A stretch of 64,000 nt of DNA from Pyropia yezoensis (GCA_009829735.1 CM020618.1:38044894-38108893); one strand, 5' to 3'. Shown: positions 12,460 to 23,280, counted from the first letter of the stretch. Numbers and translations: made by a program. Notes: generated from the sequence alone by a model not told the origin.

Positions 12460-12899
12460 NNNNNNNNNNNNNNNNNNNNNNNNNNNNNNNNNNNNNNNNN
12501 NNNNNNNNNNNNNNNNNNNNNNNNNNNNNNNNNNNNNNNNNNNNNNNNNNNNNNNNNNNNNNNNNNNNNNNNNNNNNNNNNNNNNNNNNNNNNNNNNNNN
12601 NNNNNNNNNNNNNNNNNNNNNNNNNNNNNNNNNNNNNNNNNNNNNNNNNNNNNNNNNNNNNNNNNNNNNNNNNNNNNNNNNNNNNNNNNNNNNNNNNNNN
12701 NNNNNNNNNNNNNNNNNNNNNNNNNNNNNNNNNNNNNNNNNNNNNNNNNNNNNNNNNNNNNNNNNNNNNNNNNNNNNNNNNNNNNNNNNNNNNNNNNNNN
12801 NNNNNNNNNNNNNNNNNNNNNNNNNNNNNNNNNNNNNNNNNNNNNNNNNNNNNNNNNNNNNNNNNNNNNNNNNNNNNNNNNNNNNNNNNNNNNNNNNNN
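12460..12899. other. Assembly gap, 440 Ns
   Basis: A run of 440 N bases between the two copies of the 4.87-kb block. Anything read across it is meaningless, and frames that appear open through it should be ignored. Confidence 1.
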
Positions 12900-15800
12900 C
12901 CCGTTGCAGGGTACCTTCACCCTTGAGGTTACCCTCGGGCAGGCTTCATCCTTCTTGCTGTCCGTCCGCCGGCAGGGTCGTCTGTTTCATCTTCCGACGG
13001 GTGTCCGTCGGCACATCGCGCAGTTGGGCGTGGATCTGATAGCCGCCAAGACCGGGTTGGCCCGGGAGTTCGAAGCCCTGCTGGCTGTTCACGATGCCGT
13101 GAACTGGGCTGGGGTGTTGGCCCTTCCCCCGTACCGGGACCCACAGGCTGGGGCTTCCCCCTTGCCTCGTCACTCGTTGCGTGTCCGGCGTACTTAGCCG
13201 GGTGAGCCCAGTTGCCATGGGTGGGCATCCACCGAGGCTGTTGCTGACCTGGGTATTCCCATGGTTATCCATGACCCTCTTCAGGTCCTTGCTCCGTGGT
13301 TCGGTAACCCGATGCCGGCGGCGGTTGGCCCGTCGTCCCCGAGAGTGGGGCTCTGTGGGTGGGGAGCGTGAGGTGTCCCGTCGTCGGGCGGAGTACCGCC
13401 GTGGTTACGGTGGAGCCCCTTCGGTAGGGTCCTACCGGGCCTCGTATCAGGTGCCACCGGCTCCGGTGGTAGCCGTGTCGGCTCCTGTGGCTCCTCTGGC
13501 TGCGCCAGTGTCACCTCCCGCCCCTGTCCTACATGACGGGGGTCCCCGTCTCTGGTATGAGGGCGTTGACGCCCTTGTTACCCGCGCAATGCGTGGGGGT
13601 CTCTCTGTTAGCTGGGGGGATATCCCCCCAGGTGCTGCGCTGGTTGGGTCAGCGCGTTGCTTCGGTGGCGTGCTGGACCGCCTCCAGAAAGCTCTGGAGG
13701 ACGTGGAGGCTGGCCGCAGCACCCTCGTCCAGCTATGCACCGAGGTAACTCGGGTGGTCGACCGTCGTGACGTTGGCGACCGGTGGAGCACGGAGGTCTA
13801 CGCGCTTACGCGTGAGTGGCCTCCCTCGGGCAGTGGGTCTACCCACTGAGGAGTGCTATTGTTTGTGCGGGAGAGGGCCCCGGCAACCCTTATGGTAGCC
13901 GGGTAGTAGTGAGTATAAACGCATCCCCTTTGGGGGCATTGCTTGCCTCTGTTTGCTGCCCTGGGGAGTACCCCTTCTGGCTCAGTGGTGCCTTGCCTCC
14001 CATCCAACTTCTTCCGGTAGGTTCATGCTTGGGGAGGTCATCCTCCCTCACTCGGTGTCTTGGCTTGGGGAGGTCATCCTCCCGTGTAAGCTCCCTAGTT
14101 ACTTCGATATTATCGGAGTTAGCCTTTACCTTTAAGTTAACTTATTAAGGTTCAGGTTTTACTTAGTTACCTAAGCTTAGCTCTACTTAGTTACCTAAGC
14201 TTGGTTCGACTTAGAAACCTAAGTCTGATTTGACTTAGAAACCTAAGTCTGCCGTAACCACGTCACACCCTACTTAGTAGGTATAAGCCTCACCCCCCAA
14301 CAGCCGAAGTCGGTGTCGGTTGGGTTGTTACAGTAGGCGTCGTCGCCTCATGTACGGCATGAGGAGTTGGCGGGGTATATTCGCCGCCTGTTCCCAGGTG
14401 GGTGAGTCGTATCCGACCCACATAACCTTGACGTACCAGGGTCCTGGTAGGTCCGTGTCGGTGTGTCCGACCACGCTCTCTACTTGGTATGGAATCCCAT
14501 CCGGTCCCACCGGGTCATCTGACCGGTGGGTTGTAAGAGCTTCATGTAGCAACCCAGCCGGTACCGGCTGAGGCTGTTCCGGCATCGGAGCAGGTGTGAC
14601 GTCATTCATGCTGATGCGTTGAATCTCCGTATCGGAGTGTAAGATAACAGAGTGGTCATCTCTGTGGAGGATCTGGTACGGTCCCTTGACCGGTTGCATA
14701 AGCTTGTTCCCTCGGAACTTCTGGTGTCTGATATAGACCCAGTCACCTGTTACCAGGGTTGCGTTGCGCACCCGTAGTCGGGCGTCGAAGTTCTTCTTAT
14801 ACCGAAGTTGTGTTCTGTCAAGGGCACCCTTGAGCTTAGGAATCATCCACGATAGCTTGGCCAACCAAGCTAGGTGGATGCGTTCGGCGGGTCGGCCCTT
14901 CGGTGTATCATACCGAGTGCACCTGCCGGGTGGCAGCGTCATGTTACCGACGCCTAGTGGCATGACCCACTCCAGCGGAGCAATGTTTGTGCTCCGATGT
15001 GGCCTGGCATTGTATGCCAGGGTGAGTACGGACAGAAGCCTGTCCCAAGTGTTCGTGTGCTCGGCCACGTAGCACTGTAGCATCTTTACGATGGTGCGGT
15101 TGAACCGCTCCACCTGCCCGTTGGACTGCGGGTGGTAGTCGGATGCCCGACGTGGTTCGATACCGAACATGCCCAGGACCTTAGTGCAGAATGCCGACGT
15201 AAGGTTTGCTCCGTTATCGGAGAGGAGTTGCTTCATGACTCCGTATGCACTGATCCAGTGGTCAACCACTGCGTTCATGATCGTGTATGCCGTATCATTC
15301 GGGATGGCTGCCGCTCTTGACAGCTTATTGAAGCGGTCAGACATGACCAGGATGTACCTGTTCCCTTCTTCCGTTATCGGAAGTGGCCCGAGTATGTCGA
15401 TAGCGACTTGCTCGTTGGGCCCATCAGGTGGGAATAGCTTCATGGCAGACGCCCGCCTATGTAGACTCATGCGGTTACGTGCACAGGGGTGGCATCCCCT
15501 TACGTGGTCGACCACGTCGACGGCCATTGCTGGCCAGTAGAAGAACCTTCGCATTGCTGCGAACATACGTGAACCCCCCGGGTGTCCGGCTGTAGGGTTC
15601 TCATGTTCTCGTTTCATGACGGCTTGCCGTAAGGACACGGGAACCACGACTTGATGTCGTCCATCGGCGGGTGCCCGCCGGTATATGAGTCCGTCTTCGT
15701 TCTCGGAGAAGATGCCGGCCGTACCGGCCAGGAGGTTAGCACGATGACGTCTACAGTCATCGTCGTTGGCCTGTGCCTCGCGGAAGTCCGCGAGGGTCAA

Positions 15801-17767
15801 TGGGCACGCAAGGTGTGCCATGGTATGGTCAGCCATACCTTGGGTAGCATTACCCACCATGCACACCGGTACTACCGGGATGTCCTCGTCCACCGGGCGG
15901 GTATCCCCGCTCGGGGTGTCGAGTCGAGACAACGCGTCTCCGAGGTGGTGGGTTGACCCAGCCTTATACACCGTGCGGTAGTCGTGCTCGGCCATCTTCA
16001 GCCTCCATCGGGCTAGCCTCCCATGGCTATCGGAATCCTTGTCACCAAGGTTGAGGAGCCATCGTAGGGGTTCGTGGTCGGACCTCACGATGAACCTGGA
16101 GCCCTCCAGGTATGGACGGAGCAGTTGCACTGCCCATATAACTCCGAGGCATTCACGCTCGGTGGCACTATAGTTCCGCTCAGCCGGGTTGAGTGTCCGG
16201 CTGAAGTACCCTACCGGACGTAGGTCCGGGATAACGTTGTCGGTACCTATCAACGTCTCTCCCTGTAACAGGGTGCATCCCACTTGTGTATCACACGCAT
16301 CGACATCGATGACGAAGGTACCCCGTCTATGCGGTAACGCAAGGACGGGTGGGGCTAGTAGGGCTCGCTTCAGCGACTCGAATGCCTCCTCTTCGCTAGG
16401 CGAAGGGGGTTGGAGTACCTTGGGTAAGGTACTGCTCGTAAGAACCGTTAACGGTTTAGCTATCCGAGCGAAGTCCTTGACGAACCGTCGGTATACATTG
16501 CACATTCCCAGGAAGCTCTTGAGCTGCGTCTGGGTGTTAGGGAACCGGGCATCCCGGAGTGCCCGGGTATTGGCTTCGAGTACCCCTAGTTTACCAGGGG
16601 TTATCTGGTGGCCCAGATACTCGACCGTCTGTTGGAAGAAGGCGCACTTCTTCAGACGCAGGGTTACCCCGGCGTTCCTCAAGAGGGTGAGTACCTCGTC
16701 AACATGTTGTACATGGTCATCCATGTTACGCGAGAAGACGATGACGTCATCGAGGTACACTAGGCAGTTACGCCACTTCACCCCCGACAGTATGATGTCG
16801 ATAGCCCGCTGGAATGTAGCGGGGGCGTTGGACAATCCGAAGGGCATCCTTAGGAACTCGTACACTCCACTGTGACAGACGAATGCCGTCTTGGGGATAT
16901 CCTCGTCCGCCACCGGGATCTGCCAGTATCCGGCATTGCAGTCGATGGTGGTAAACACCGTAGCCTCCCCCAGGGAGTCGATGCATTCATCCATCCTTGG
17001 TAAAGGGTATGAGTCCTTCTTGGTAACCAAGTTGAGGCGTCGATAATCGATGCAAAACCGAGGGGTTTGATCCTTCTTCGGCACAATAACGACTGGGGCA
17101 CCCCATTCCGACGTCGAAGGTCGGATCACCTTAGCTTCACTCATCCTCTTCACTTCTCCATCAACGATCTCTCGTTGCATAGGTCCCGCTCGGTGCGGTT
17201 GTGAGCGGGTGGGTCGTGCGCCTGGTACCAGGTCTATACGATGTTGGGTTGCCCCAATGGTCCCCAAGGCCCCGCCTGTCCACATAACGTCATGCTTTCT
17301 TAGCATCCGTCGTACCCCTTCGGCTACCGAAGGGGGAAGGTGGTCGAGGTCAGCCTCGGCCAGTGCCTTCAAGGCCTCTTGGTCCTTTGGCGGCAGGTCC
17401 GCCGGAGCCGCCGATGGGTTAGGCTTCCCGTCATCGGGTTGCTGTCACTCGGTGGTCTCGGCGACCGCCAGTACTTCAAGTGGTTCCACTTGACCTTCCT
17501 TATCAGGGGTAAGGATATCTCCTTCGTAGAGTTCGGCAATCCCGAGGATAGTTCCCTTCGGGAGGGTGACTGCCTTACGGCGGTAGTTCGCCATCACTAG
17601 GAGGGACGACCCTCCTGCTGGGAGGTCTATGAGACCGTTGGCCATGGTCAACCCATGGCGCTTGTACGTCCGTAGGTTGGACTGGACTCTGCAGATGCCT
17701 GCGAGGTCGCAGTTAACCGGGAGGACTGTCTCTGACAACGGCTCAAAGCGAGTTCGCTTGGCCAACC
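12900..17767. repeat. Second copy of the 4.87-kb block
   Basis: Matches 7594-12459 nearly base for base. Beyond 17767 the sequence continues uninterrupted into protease, gag and the 5' LTR, so this copy is the one joined to the rest of the element. Confidence 0.9.
14328..17372 (-). CDS. pol: Gypsy pol: reverse transcriptase, RNase H, integrase, chromodomain-like end
   Basis: About 1014 residues. RT shows [47 protein letters not shown] and the catalytic [10 protein letters not shown]. RNase H follows with [11 protein letters not shown]. The integrase has an HHCC zinc-binding region ([11 protein letters not shown]...CHPCARNRM), then the DDE core: Asp in [10 protein letters not shown], Asp in [13 protein letters not shown] and Glu in [10 protein letters not shown]. 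The C-terminus (VESVVGHTD...[20 protein letters not shown]) resembles a chromodomain, placing the element among chromoviruses. Such elements copy themselves through a cytoplasmic particle, and the chromodomain steers integration to particular chromatin. The frame looks intact here. Confidence 0.95.
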   Translation of the reverse strand: MKALAEADLDHLPPSVAEGVRRMLRKHDVMWTGGALGTIGATQHRIDLVPGARPTRSQPHRAGPMQREIVDGEVKRMSEAKVIRPSTSEWGAPVVIVPKKDQTPRFCIDYRRLNLVTKKDSYPLPRMDECIDSLGEATVFTTIDCNAGYWQIPVADEDIPKTAFVCHSGVYEFLRMPFGLSNAPATFQRAIDIILSGVKWRNCLVYLDDVIVFSRNMDDHVQHVDEVLTLLRNAGVTLRLKKCAFFQQTVEYLGHQITPGKLGVLEANTRALRDARFPNTQTQLKSFLGMCNVYRRFVKDFARIAKPLTVLTSSTLPKVLQPPSPSEEEAFESLKRALLAPPVLALPHRRGTFVIDVDACDTQVGCTLLQGETLIGTDNVIPDLRPVGYFSRTLNPAERNYSATERECLGVIWAVQLLRPYLEGSRFIVRSDHEPLRWLLNLGDKDSDSHGRLARWRLKMAEHDYRTVYKAGSTHHLGDALSRLDTPSGDTRPVDEDIPVVPVCMVGNATQGMADHTMAHLACPLTLADFREAQANDDDCRRHRANLLAGTAGIFSENEDGLIYRRAPADGRHQVVVPVSLRQAVMKREHENPTAGHPGGSRMFAAMRRFFYWPAMAVDVVDHVRGCHPCARNRMSLHRRASAMKLFPPDGPNEQVAIDILGPLPITEEGNRYILVMSDRFNKLSRAAAIPNDTAYTIMNAVVDHWISAYGVMKQLLSDNGANLTSAFCTKVLGMFGIEPRRASDYHPQSNGQVERFNRTIVKMLQCYVAEHTNTWDRLLSVLTLAYNARPHRSTNIAPLEWVMPLGVGNMTLPPGRCTRYDTPKGRPAERIHLAWLAKLSWMIPKLKGALDRTQLRYKKNFDARLRVRNATLVTGDWVYIRHQKFRGNKLMQPVKGPYQILHRDDHSVILHSDTEIQRISMNDVTPAPMPEQPQPVPAGLLHEALTTHRSDDPVGPDGIPYQVESVVGHTDTDLPGPWYVKVMWVGYDSPTWEQAANIPRQLLMPYMRRRRLL

Positions 17768-18494
17768 GAAGTGTCTTCGGCTCGACGCTTGCGTACACCT
17801 CAGCCACGTTAACGTGGCTTCCTTGTAGCGTCAGGTCCCTGACGGTAGCCGTGTGTCCTCGCTTCGTCCCGTCGGCTTCTTGAAGCTCGACGGTCCTCCG
17901 GCCTGGCCGGATTGCATCAACGTGAACGTTGATGAAGGTGCACCCCAGTATGCAGGGCACCGATAGCGTTTCACATACCAGGAAGTCAACTTCCGTGGTG
18001 AGATCCCCGATGGTAACCTGCAGCGACGTCGCTGCGGTCGTACGAATGAGTCGACCATTCGCGTCCTTGATGGTGGGTCCCCGAGTCACTCTGACTCGTG
18101 GAAGCCACTTGTCCGGGAGGGTATCCTTCCGGATAAGGTTGGGTCCAGCCCCTGTGTCCAGTACAGGGTAGTACGATCGTGTCGACTGGGGGTCAACCCC
18201 CAGTGTGGCTGATACCTTGAAGTTCTCCAAGGTAAACAACACATGTCCTACACCGATATCCGGTGTAGCTAGGGCATCCTGAACAGGGCCCTTGTCTGGT
18301 TCAACGTGACGGGGCTTCCCGTCCTCTCCTCCCAACCTTGGAGGTTGGTCATCAATCCCCTGACGCCGTGTCGTCGGGGCCGGAAGGTGTACCCGGGGGT
18401 TGATGCGGCGTCGGCTCAACCGCGCTCTCCGTGGGGCTTTCCCCGCGGTACTCCGGGGTGGCTTGCTTGGGTGACCCCAGCGCCCCCCGGTCAT
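17445..18494 (-). CDS. Gypsy aspartic protease region
   Basis: About 349 residues between gag and RT. The retropepsin active-site motif DTGAGPNLI follows SYYPVL. A second conserved stretch (CETLSVPCILGCTFINVHVDAI) matches the flap-to-C-terminal part of Gypsy proteases. The downstream segment ([16 protein letters not shown]) is a linker common between protease and RT in this group. It frees gag and pol products during particle maturation. Confidence 0.85.
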   Translation of the reverse strand: MTGGRWGHPSKPPRSTAGKAPRRARLSRRRINPRVHLPAPTTRRQGIDDQPPRLGGEDGKPRHVEPDKGPVQDALATPDIGVGHVLFTLENFKVSATLGVDPQSTRSYYPVLDTGAGPNLIRKDTLPDKWLPRVRVTRGPTIKDANGRLIRTTAATSLQVTIGDLTTEVDFLVCETLSVPCILGCTFINVHVDAIRPGRRTVELQEADGTKRGHTATVRDLTLQGSHVNVAEVYASVEPKTLRLAKRTRFEPLSETVLPVNCDLAGICRVQSNLRTYKRHGLTMANGLIDLPAGGSSLLVMANYRRKAVTLPKGTILGIAELYEGDILTPDKEGQVEPLEVLAVAETTE

Positions 18495-18502
18495 CCTTCC
18501 TC

Positions 18503-20692
18503 TTACTCGTTTCCCGCCCTTGGTAGGGTGCTGTCCGCCGGGACATCCGGCTGAGGAGGTGCCCCCTCGACGGCCAGTACTCCACCTGGAGCTGGCTGCC
18601 TACCCGGTGCGGGTCCGGGTGCTCGGGCAAGATACCCCCCGGTGGATGCCTTGCGTTGCGCCGCTGCCCGCCGAGACTCCTCGGGGATGAGTGGGCAGGA
18701 AGACACCCAGTGCTGGGGATCCCCACACAACATACACCCGGACGTGCCGGTCCCCCCTTGAGTTCGCATCGGGGTAGCCCCGTAGCTACGGTTGCCTCCC
18801 TCGGGCGCCCGAGTGCCTGCTCCCTGGTAGGCCTTGGGTCCTTGGGTCAACCGGAACATGGACTCCCCCAACCGGTTGGGTCGGCCCGCAATCTGCGGAG
18901 GTGCCTCCGTGCGCACCGCCCATGTTGGCAAGGGTTGGTGAGGGTTACCCGTCACCGGGGAGTACCCCGTAGTCCGCACATACGGGACGCGCCGTCCCGT
19001 TCCTTCGTTGACCTGGAACTGGGTTCCAGCCGGGGCGATGTACGTTACCGTACCATGTTCATCAATCACCGGCGTCGCCGGTAGCAACAGGTGGCCCTGT
19101 TGGTCGACTAGAGGGTCATCCTCACCAATAGGGGTATGTTCGGTCGCCACCAGTACTGGTGCGGCCTTACGTTCCACCTTCTCTTGCCTCGGTACCGGGG
19201 TAAGACTGGGCTTGCCTCCCTCACCCTTGGGCTTCGGGGTCAAGGCACACTCCGGGTGTAGAACCCGGTAGGCGTCCCCTAGGGACTTGCACATATGCAT
19301 CAGTCGACTGAAGTTCGTCCGTGCCGTGTTGGCGCCCCGTGCGGATATCCGCACGTAGTTGGGTACTCCTGCGAACAGGATGGCCCGTAGCTCCCCTTCT
19401 CCGAGGAGCTTCCCCAGCTCGTAGTCGAGCTCTTGGATCCGGCGTCCAAACATCTCCTCATCCTCCCAGGACTGGGCGGTGGCAGTGCGAAGGGCCCGAT
19501 AGTGGTCCTCGCACTTGTCCTCACTGAGGTAGCTGCTCAGCAGCTCCTTCAATATCCCACGGTAATCCATGGGGGTGGCCGCGACCCTCATTCCCGGCAT
19601 CGGGGATGCCTGGCGAAGAATGCCTCGCACCCGTTCATCAACAAAGAACGGGAGGATCTCCAGGGCCAGCCCCTCGTTAACGAGCGCCTTGTCTGCGGCT
19701 GCCTTGAAGCTAGTCAAGAAGCCGATGACTGCCAACGGGCGTCCGTTCGGCCCCCCGAACATAGGGACTCCCTTCATAAGGGTCTGCATAGAGCGGATCG
19801 CCCGATGCGACGTATTACGCATCGATTCCGATACGGTGGTAGAGCGGTCCTCCAAACGATAACGTTCCGGAGTAAGAACCGACCGGAAGACCTTGTTGAC
19901 GATCTCCGTGTCAGCGTCCTGGATATCCAGTCGCTTAGCAAGTTGATGAGCGAACTCATCGGACTCCATCCGCTTCAGTAGGCTCGCAGTTACCTGCGCG
20001 GTCATAGCTTCCACCACTGAAGATGGTACTTCAGGCGTCGGCACCTCGGGAACCCGAGTTGCCTGGCCTCCTTCGTCGTGGGGGTACTGCGAGAGGGTAC
20101 CCCCTCCCCCAATAACCGACTCTCCCCCGGCGTACGTATCCGCCGGGTCGTGTCCGCGGAGTCCGCTTCGGGTGCTCCGAGCGTATCGCTCCGTGTGACT
20201 CCGTTCCAACTCTGCCGACGAGTCGGACCCATACCCCATTGTGTCCGGGGGTTGTCCAGGAGTAGCAACCCCGGGATTGACCCTGGTGGACTCCGAAAGT
20301 AGTCCGGCCGGTTCGAACCGTACCGGTGTGGGAGGAACACGACGGGGTCCCGTCGTGTGCCGTGTTGACATCAACACTGCCATTGCGTCCTCCGTCCGAT
20401 CTTGACGGGCGTCGAGCCCGGAAAACCGGGCCTCGATGCGGGCCAATGATGCCATCAGGGAATCCCCTGGTGAAGGAGGCGGCGGAGTGAGGTCGGTCGA
20501 CGACAGTTGAGGCGGGCCCCCGCCTCCTGCCGTCCGAGCCGTGCCAAACGTCGATCCGGCACCGGAAAGCATTGGCGTCTCAATGTTATCGATCGGGTTC
20601 CCGATCCCGGTTCCCGTAGTCACCTCCGGAGTCGGCGTCGACGCCGATCCGTCATCTTGAACGTTCCCCGTCTCTTGGGTAGACATAGTCAC
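18503..20692 (-). CDS. gag: Gypsy gag with CCHC zinc knuckle
   Basis: About 729 residues. The N-terminal half is low complexity (Pro/Ser/Thr). A helical capsid-like region occupies roughly residues 215-480 (AIRSMQTLMKGVPMFGG, AIGFLTSFKAAADKAL-type segments, and SYLSEDKCEDHYRALR). A CCHC knuckle CMLCGDPQHWVSSC lies near residue 650. It binds the element RNA and forms the particle shell. The homologue in element 2 (56873-59051) is clearly alignable through both capsid and knuckle. Confidence 0.9.
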   Translation of the reverse strand: MTMSTQETGNVQDDGSASTPTPEVTTGTGIGNPIDNIETPMLSGAGSTFGTARTAGGGGPPQLSSTDLTPPPPSPGDSLMASLARIEARFSGLDARQDRTEDAMAVLMSTRHTTGPRRVPPTPVRFEPAGLLSESTRVNPGVATPGQPPDTMGYGSDSSAELERSHTERYARSTRSGLRGHDPADTYAGGESVIGGGGTLSQYPHDEGGQATRVPEVPTPEVPSSVVEAMTAQVTASLLKRMESDEFAHQLAKRLDIQDADTEIVNKVFRSVLTPERYRLEDRSTTVSESMRNTSHRAIRSMQTLMKGVPMFGGPNGRPLAVIGFLTSFKAAADKALVNEGLALEILPFFVDERVRGILRQASPMPGMRVAATPMDYRGILKELLSSYLSEDKCEDHYRALRTATAQSWEDEEMFGRRIQELDYELGKLLGEGELRAILFAGVPNYVRISARGANTARTNFSRLMHMCKSLGDAYRVLHPECALTPKPKGEGGKPSLTPVPRQEKVERKAAPVLVATEHTPIGEDDPLVDQQGHLLLPATPVIDEHGTVTYIAPAGTQFQVNEGTGRRVPYVRTTGYSPVTGNPHQPLPTWAVRTEAPPQIAGRPNRLGESMFRLTQGPKAYQGAGTRAPEGGNRSYGATPMRTQGGTGTSGCMLCGDPQHWVSSCPLIPEESRRAAAQRKASTGGYLARAPGPAPGRQPAPGGVLAVEGAPPQPDVPADSTLPRAGNE

Positions 20693-20911
20693 AATCAGTC
20701 CACCGACGCACCGATCACCACGAATAAGAGAGCGAGGGGGTCGATTGGGGAGAGTAACAGTATGTCACAGTCACAGGTAAAAGCTCAACACAATCGATCA
20801 GGTCGCCACACCACGAGTACAAGAAAAGGACCGGATCCCTATCCGTGTGCCAGGGCCGAAGACGGCGTCACCACAAGGGTGACGGAAACCCGTCTCCTGC
20901 TGCTCCACCAA

Positions 20912-21273
20912 TGTAGCACAATAGGAATCCGTCGCACGTCCACTCTCAGGGAACACTCACCAAGGGGGATCGGCACCAACGTCACCGGGAGGCCAAGGTT
21001 GCTGTCCTTGGAGCGCAAGCCACGGGACCAAGATGGGAGCCCAAATGGGAGGGGTTTGTTGTTCTACCTTGGCCGGCGGTGGATTCGCCACCGGCCCCCT
21101 CGTTATAAACCCTCGGAGACACTACTAACTACCCTCCACCCCAAGATGCAAGTCCCTCTGGTCATACGTAACTTATAGATACCGTGACCAGCTCGGACTC
21201 TCAAATTGAAGTTAAGGATTAGAAGTAGCCCCCCTGATATTAGGGTCACAATACGGACAACCATATTGCTACA
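20912..21273 (-). repeat. 5' LTR of element 1 with adjacent primer-binding site
   Basis: Partner of the 5148-5509 LTR. On the minus strand the base after it starts TTGGTGGAGCAGCAGG (just below 20912). This has the TGG start expected of a primer site pairing with a tRNA 3' CCA end. Element 2 has TTGGTGGAGCAGCAAGG at the same place, so both use the same primer type. A TATAA-like motif lies mid-LTR. Confidence 0.93.
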
Positions 21274-21480
21274 CCCCCCCACCACACACTCGCCAGCACC
21301 AGCACATTCGCCCTGGCCGCCGCCGACACCGTCCGCAGCACCCCCCCTGCACCCGCCAGCGCACCAGATCCAGTGGGCGGCGTCGTCCGCTGCCCCAAGG
21401 CTGGCGACCACCGTCGCCGGCAAGCACCTGCGCCGACCAGCGGCACAACAAAGGGCCCTCGTTGTCGCCAATCAGAACCG
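21274..21480. repeat. Partial third copy of the 347-bp tandem repeat
   Basis: Begins with the duplicated CCCCC and continues CCACCACACACTCGCCAGCACC, matching the starts of the copies at 4454 and 4801, with CCGACACCGTCCGCAGCACC also shared. Similarity fades after about 100 bp. It marks the right flank of the pre-insertion tandem array. Confidence 0.7.
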
Positions 21481-21708
21481 TTCTTTGCATGCCACCGGAT
21501 CCGCCAGTCGCCGCGCGCGCTCCCACGCGCCCTTACGCCTCCCATCATCTGTCAACGCTCGTAGAAGGGTTCTGTGGACAAAAAATCCAAGAATGACTTC
21601 AAAGAAAACATCATTACCAGTGTCACGGGCAGGGAAGTTGAAGTGCAGACAATAGTTTCGAAGGACGAGGAAGGAGATTAAATGGAGTACAGCGGCCTTC
21701 GCCGGGTC

Positions 21709-23280
21709 TCACGCCGTCCTCTCTCGCAGCGCGCGGATCCAATCACGACAGCTCGCTTCATACTTAGACCGAGCGTGATTGCCGTCATCGACACCAGAAA
21801 GCAACTGATCAGTCAATTGCGCGACGTCACCCGACCCACTCAGAGTGGACCCACTAATACCAAACTTGGTAGCGGCGGTCGTTACCGCGTTCAGGAAAGA
21901 GACACGCTCGCCGCCCCGCTCGTCGGCGAAAACAAAATCGGTCAGATCCATGGCTGCCTCCGCAGGCGTCAACCGCAGTCGAGCAAGGCTCTCCGCCACC
22001 GGCGTATCTGCTCTCGCTGTCGAGATCTCGATGTCGCGCTGGGCTCTGCGCTCCGCCCTAATGTATCCGCGATCGCCCAGCGAACCACAAACACAAAAAG
22101 AGCATGCGAACCATCGCGCAAAGAATCAGATGAAATGCATAGAAACGTACGTGTCCTTAGGTACCGAGACGAGCGTCAGTGTCGTGGCCGCCATATGATC
22201 CTATGAGTCCTGCCCAATCACCCGCGCAGAGCACACCCAGAAGAATAAATAAACAAAACGTACATGCGATGGGAGCCAGTAGGAGCGGAGAGTGACAGCG
22301 CCGATTGGCTTAGTCGCTTCGCCCCTATGCGCTGGGCCGCGGCTTGGGCGCCGCGTAAGGTCGCCAGCGCCGCCGCCGGCGCACCATCGTCGACGATGCC
22401 TCTGGGCCGGCCGGTAACCGGCGCAATGGCCCCACCCCAAGCGGAGGCACAGGCTGAAAGCCCTGCATCCGCCAACGCCGCCTGCTCAGTGGTCGCCGTT
22501 ACATTCGGCGGCGCCAAAGCGGACGCGGCCGACCCGAGGGACTGTAGAGTAGAAGCTGCTGTGGTGACGGGGGCGACGGCGCCAACGAGGTTGGACACGA
22601 GCCCCGCCCGTTGGTTTGCCGTCTTATTCCGCGCCTCATCTTGATTGGCGTACACTGCTCGTACCCGGTGAACTTCCTCGCTAAAGAACGCAGGTGTAGA
22701 TCCTTGACACAAGTAGTTTGATGCTTGTAGGTTCTTGTGCCCCTTCTTGTTGAAAGCAACACCTTTTTCTGTGATGACCCGCTTTAAAAGCCGAGGATCC
22801 AACGCAATCGTCTTCTGCGTGTGCCCTGGACGGCGGCACTCGGGGCATCTTCGTGGAAGCACAGCATGAAATTCACAGACACCAAGCATCCGGTGCGCAG
22901 AAAAAAAAAAGCGGTCAGCATACCGTTGCGGAAAAATCACATCATGCACGATGGTATAGTTCCCACTCGAGAGGGACATAAGGAAGGCTCGTAACGTACA
23001 TCATGCGACACACGCAGTGCTGATCCTCGCACTGCGCCCCAGTGTAGAACGCATGGTTTGGTGGCAGCGTGCTGACGCACTGCAGATTCCCAGCTACAAG
23101 GGAGCACTGTCCAAAATAATGCCCCTTACCGTGGGCACCAATCTTCTGGTGACCGCACGCACCGCACGCAGGGGTCTTTTGACCAATGATGCCGATGCCA
23201 GTGGTTGCCGCGGGATGGTTACTGCTGGGCAGCTGGGATGGTGAGGGCGAGACTGCAAGATCATCTGCGTCATAGGACAA
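21709..23280 (-). CDS. Three-exon gene for an unidentified cysteine-rich (zinc-binding?) protein
   Basis: Proposed exons 23280-23000, 22848-22264 and 22057-21709 (404 residues), joined by GT-AG introns of 151 and 206 bp. Donors are GTACGT in both cases, and the first intron ends after a poly-T tract. All three exons keep one frame through the junctions, which is good evidence for the model. The N-terminal third has clustered Cys/His: ACGACGHQKIGAHGKGHYFGQC, then CEDQHCVC joined across the first intron to CPECRRPGHTQKT, suggesting zinc binding. Then comes a basic stretch (LKRVITEKGVAFNKKGHK), an Ala/Gly/Thr-rich linker, and an acidic helical C-terminus (AEAAMDLTDFVFADERGGERVSF). I do not recognise the family; a DNA-binding or transposon-derived origin is possible but unproven. 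Confidence 0.6.

Larger units (their letters stand above)
5148..21273 (-). mobile_element. Ty3/Gypsy chromovirus (element 1), young, with antisense accessory unit
   Basis: LTR retrotransposon bounded by two 362-bp LTRs that start TGTAGC and end GCTACA. It is flanked by CCCCC on both sides (5143-5147 and 21274-21278), a 5-bp target duplication inside the 347-bp tandem repeat. The two LTRs differ at 2 of 362 positions, so the insertion is recent. Order on the minus strand: LTR, primer site, gag, protease, RT-RNase H-integrase with a chromodomain-like C-terminus. A further coding unit on the opposite strand lies between pol and the 3' LTR. An internal 4.87-kb block appears twice around an N gap, so the length shown is probably inflated. 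The element looks largely whole, with few breaks. Confidence 0.92.

Noticed and set aside
12321-12926. Open frames through the N gap
   Set aside because: They consist mostly of undefined bases.
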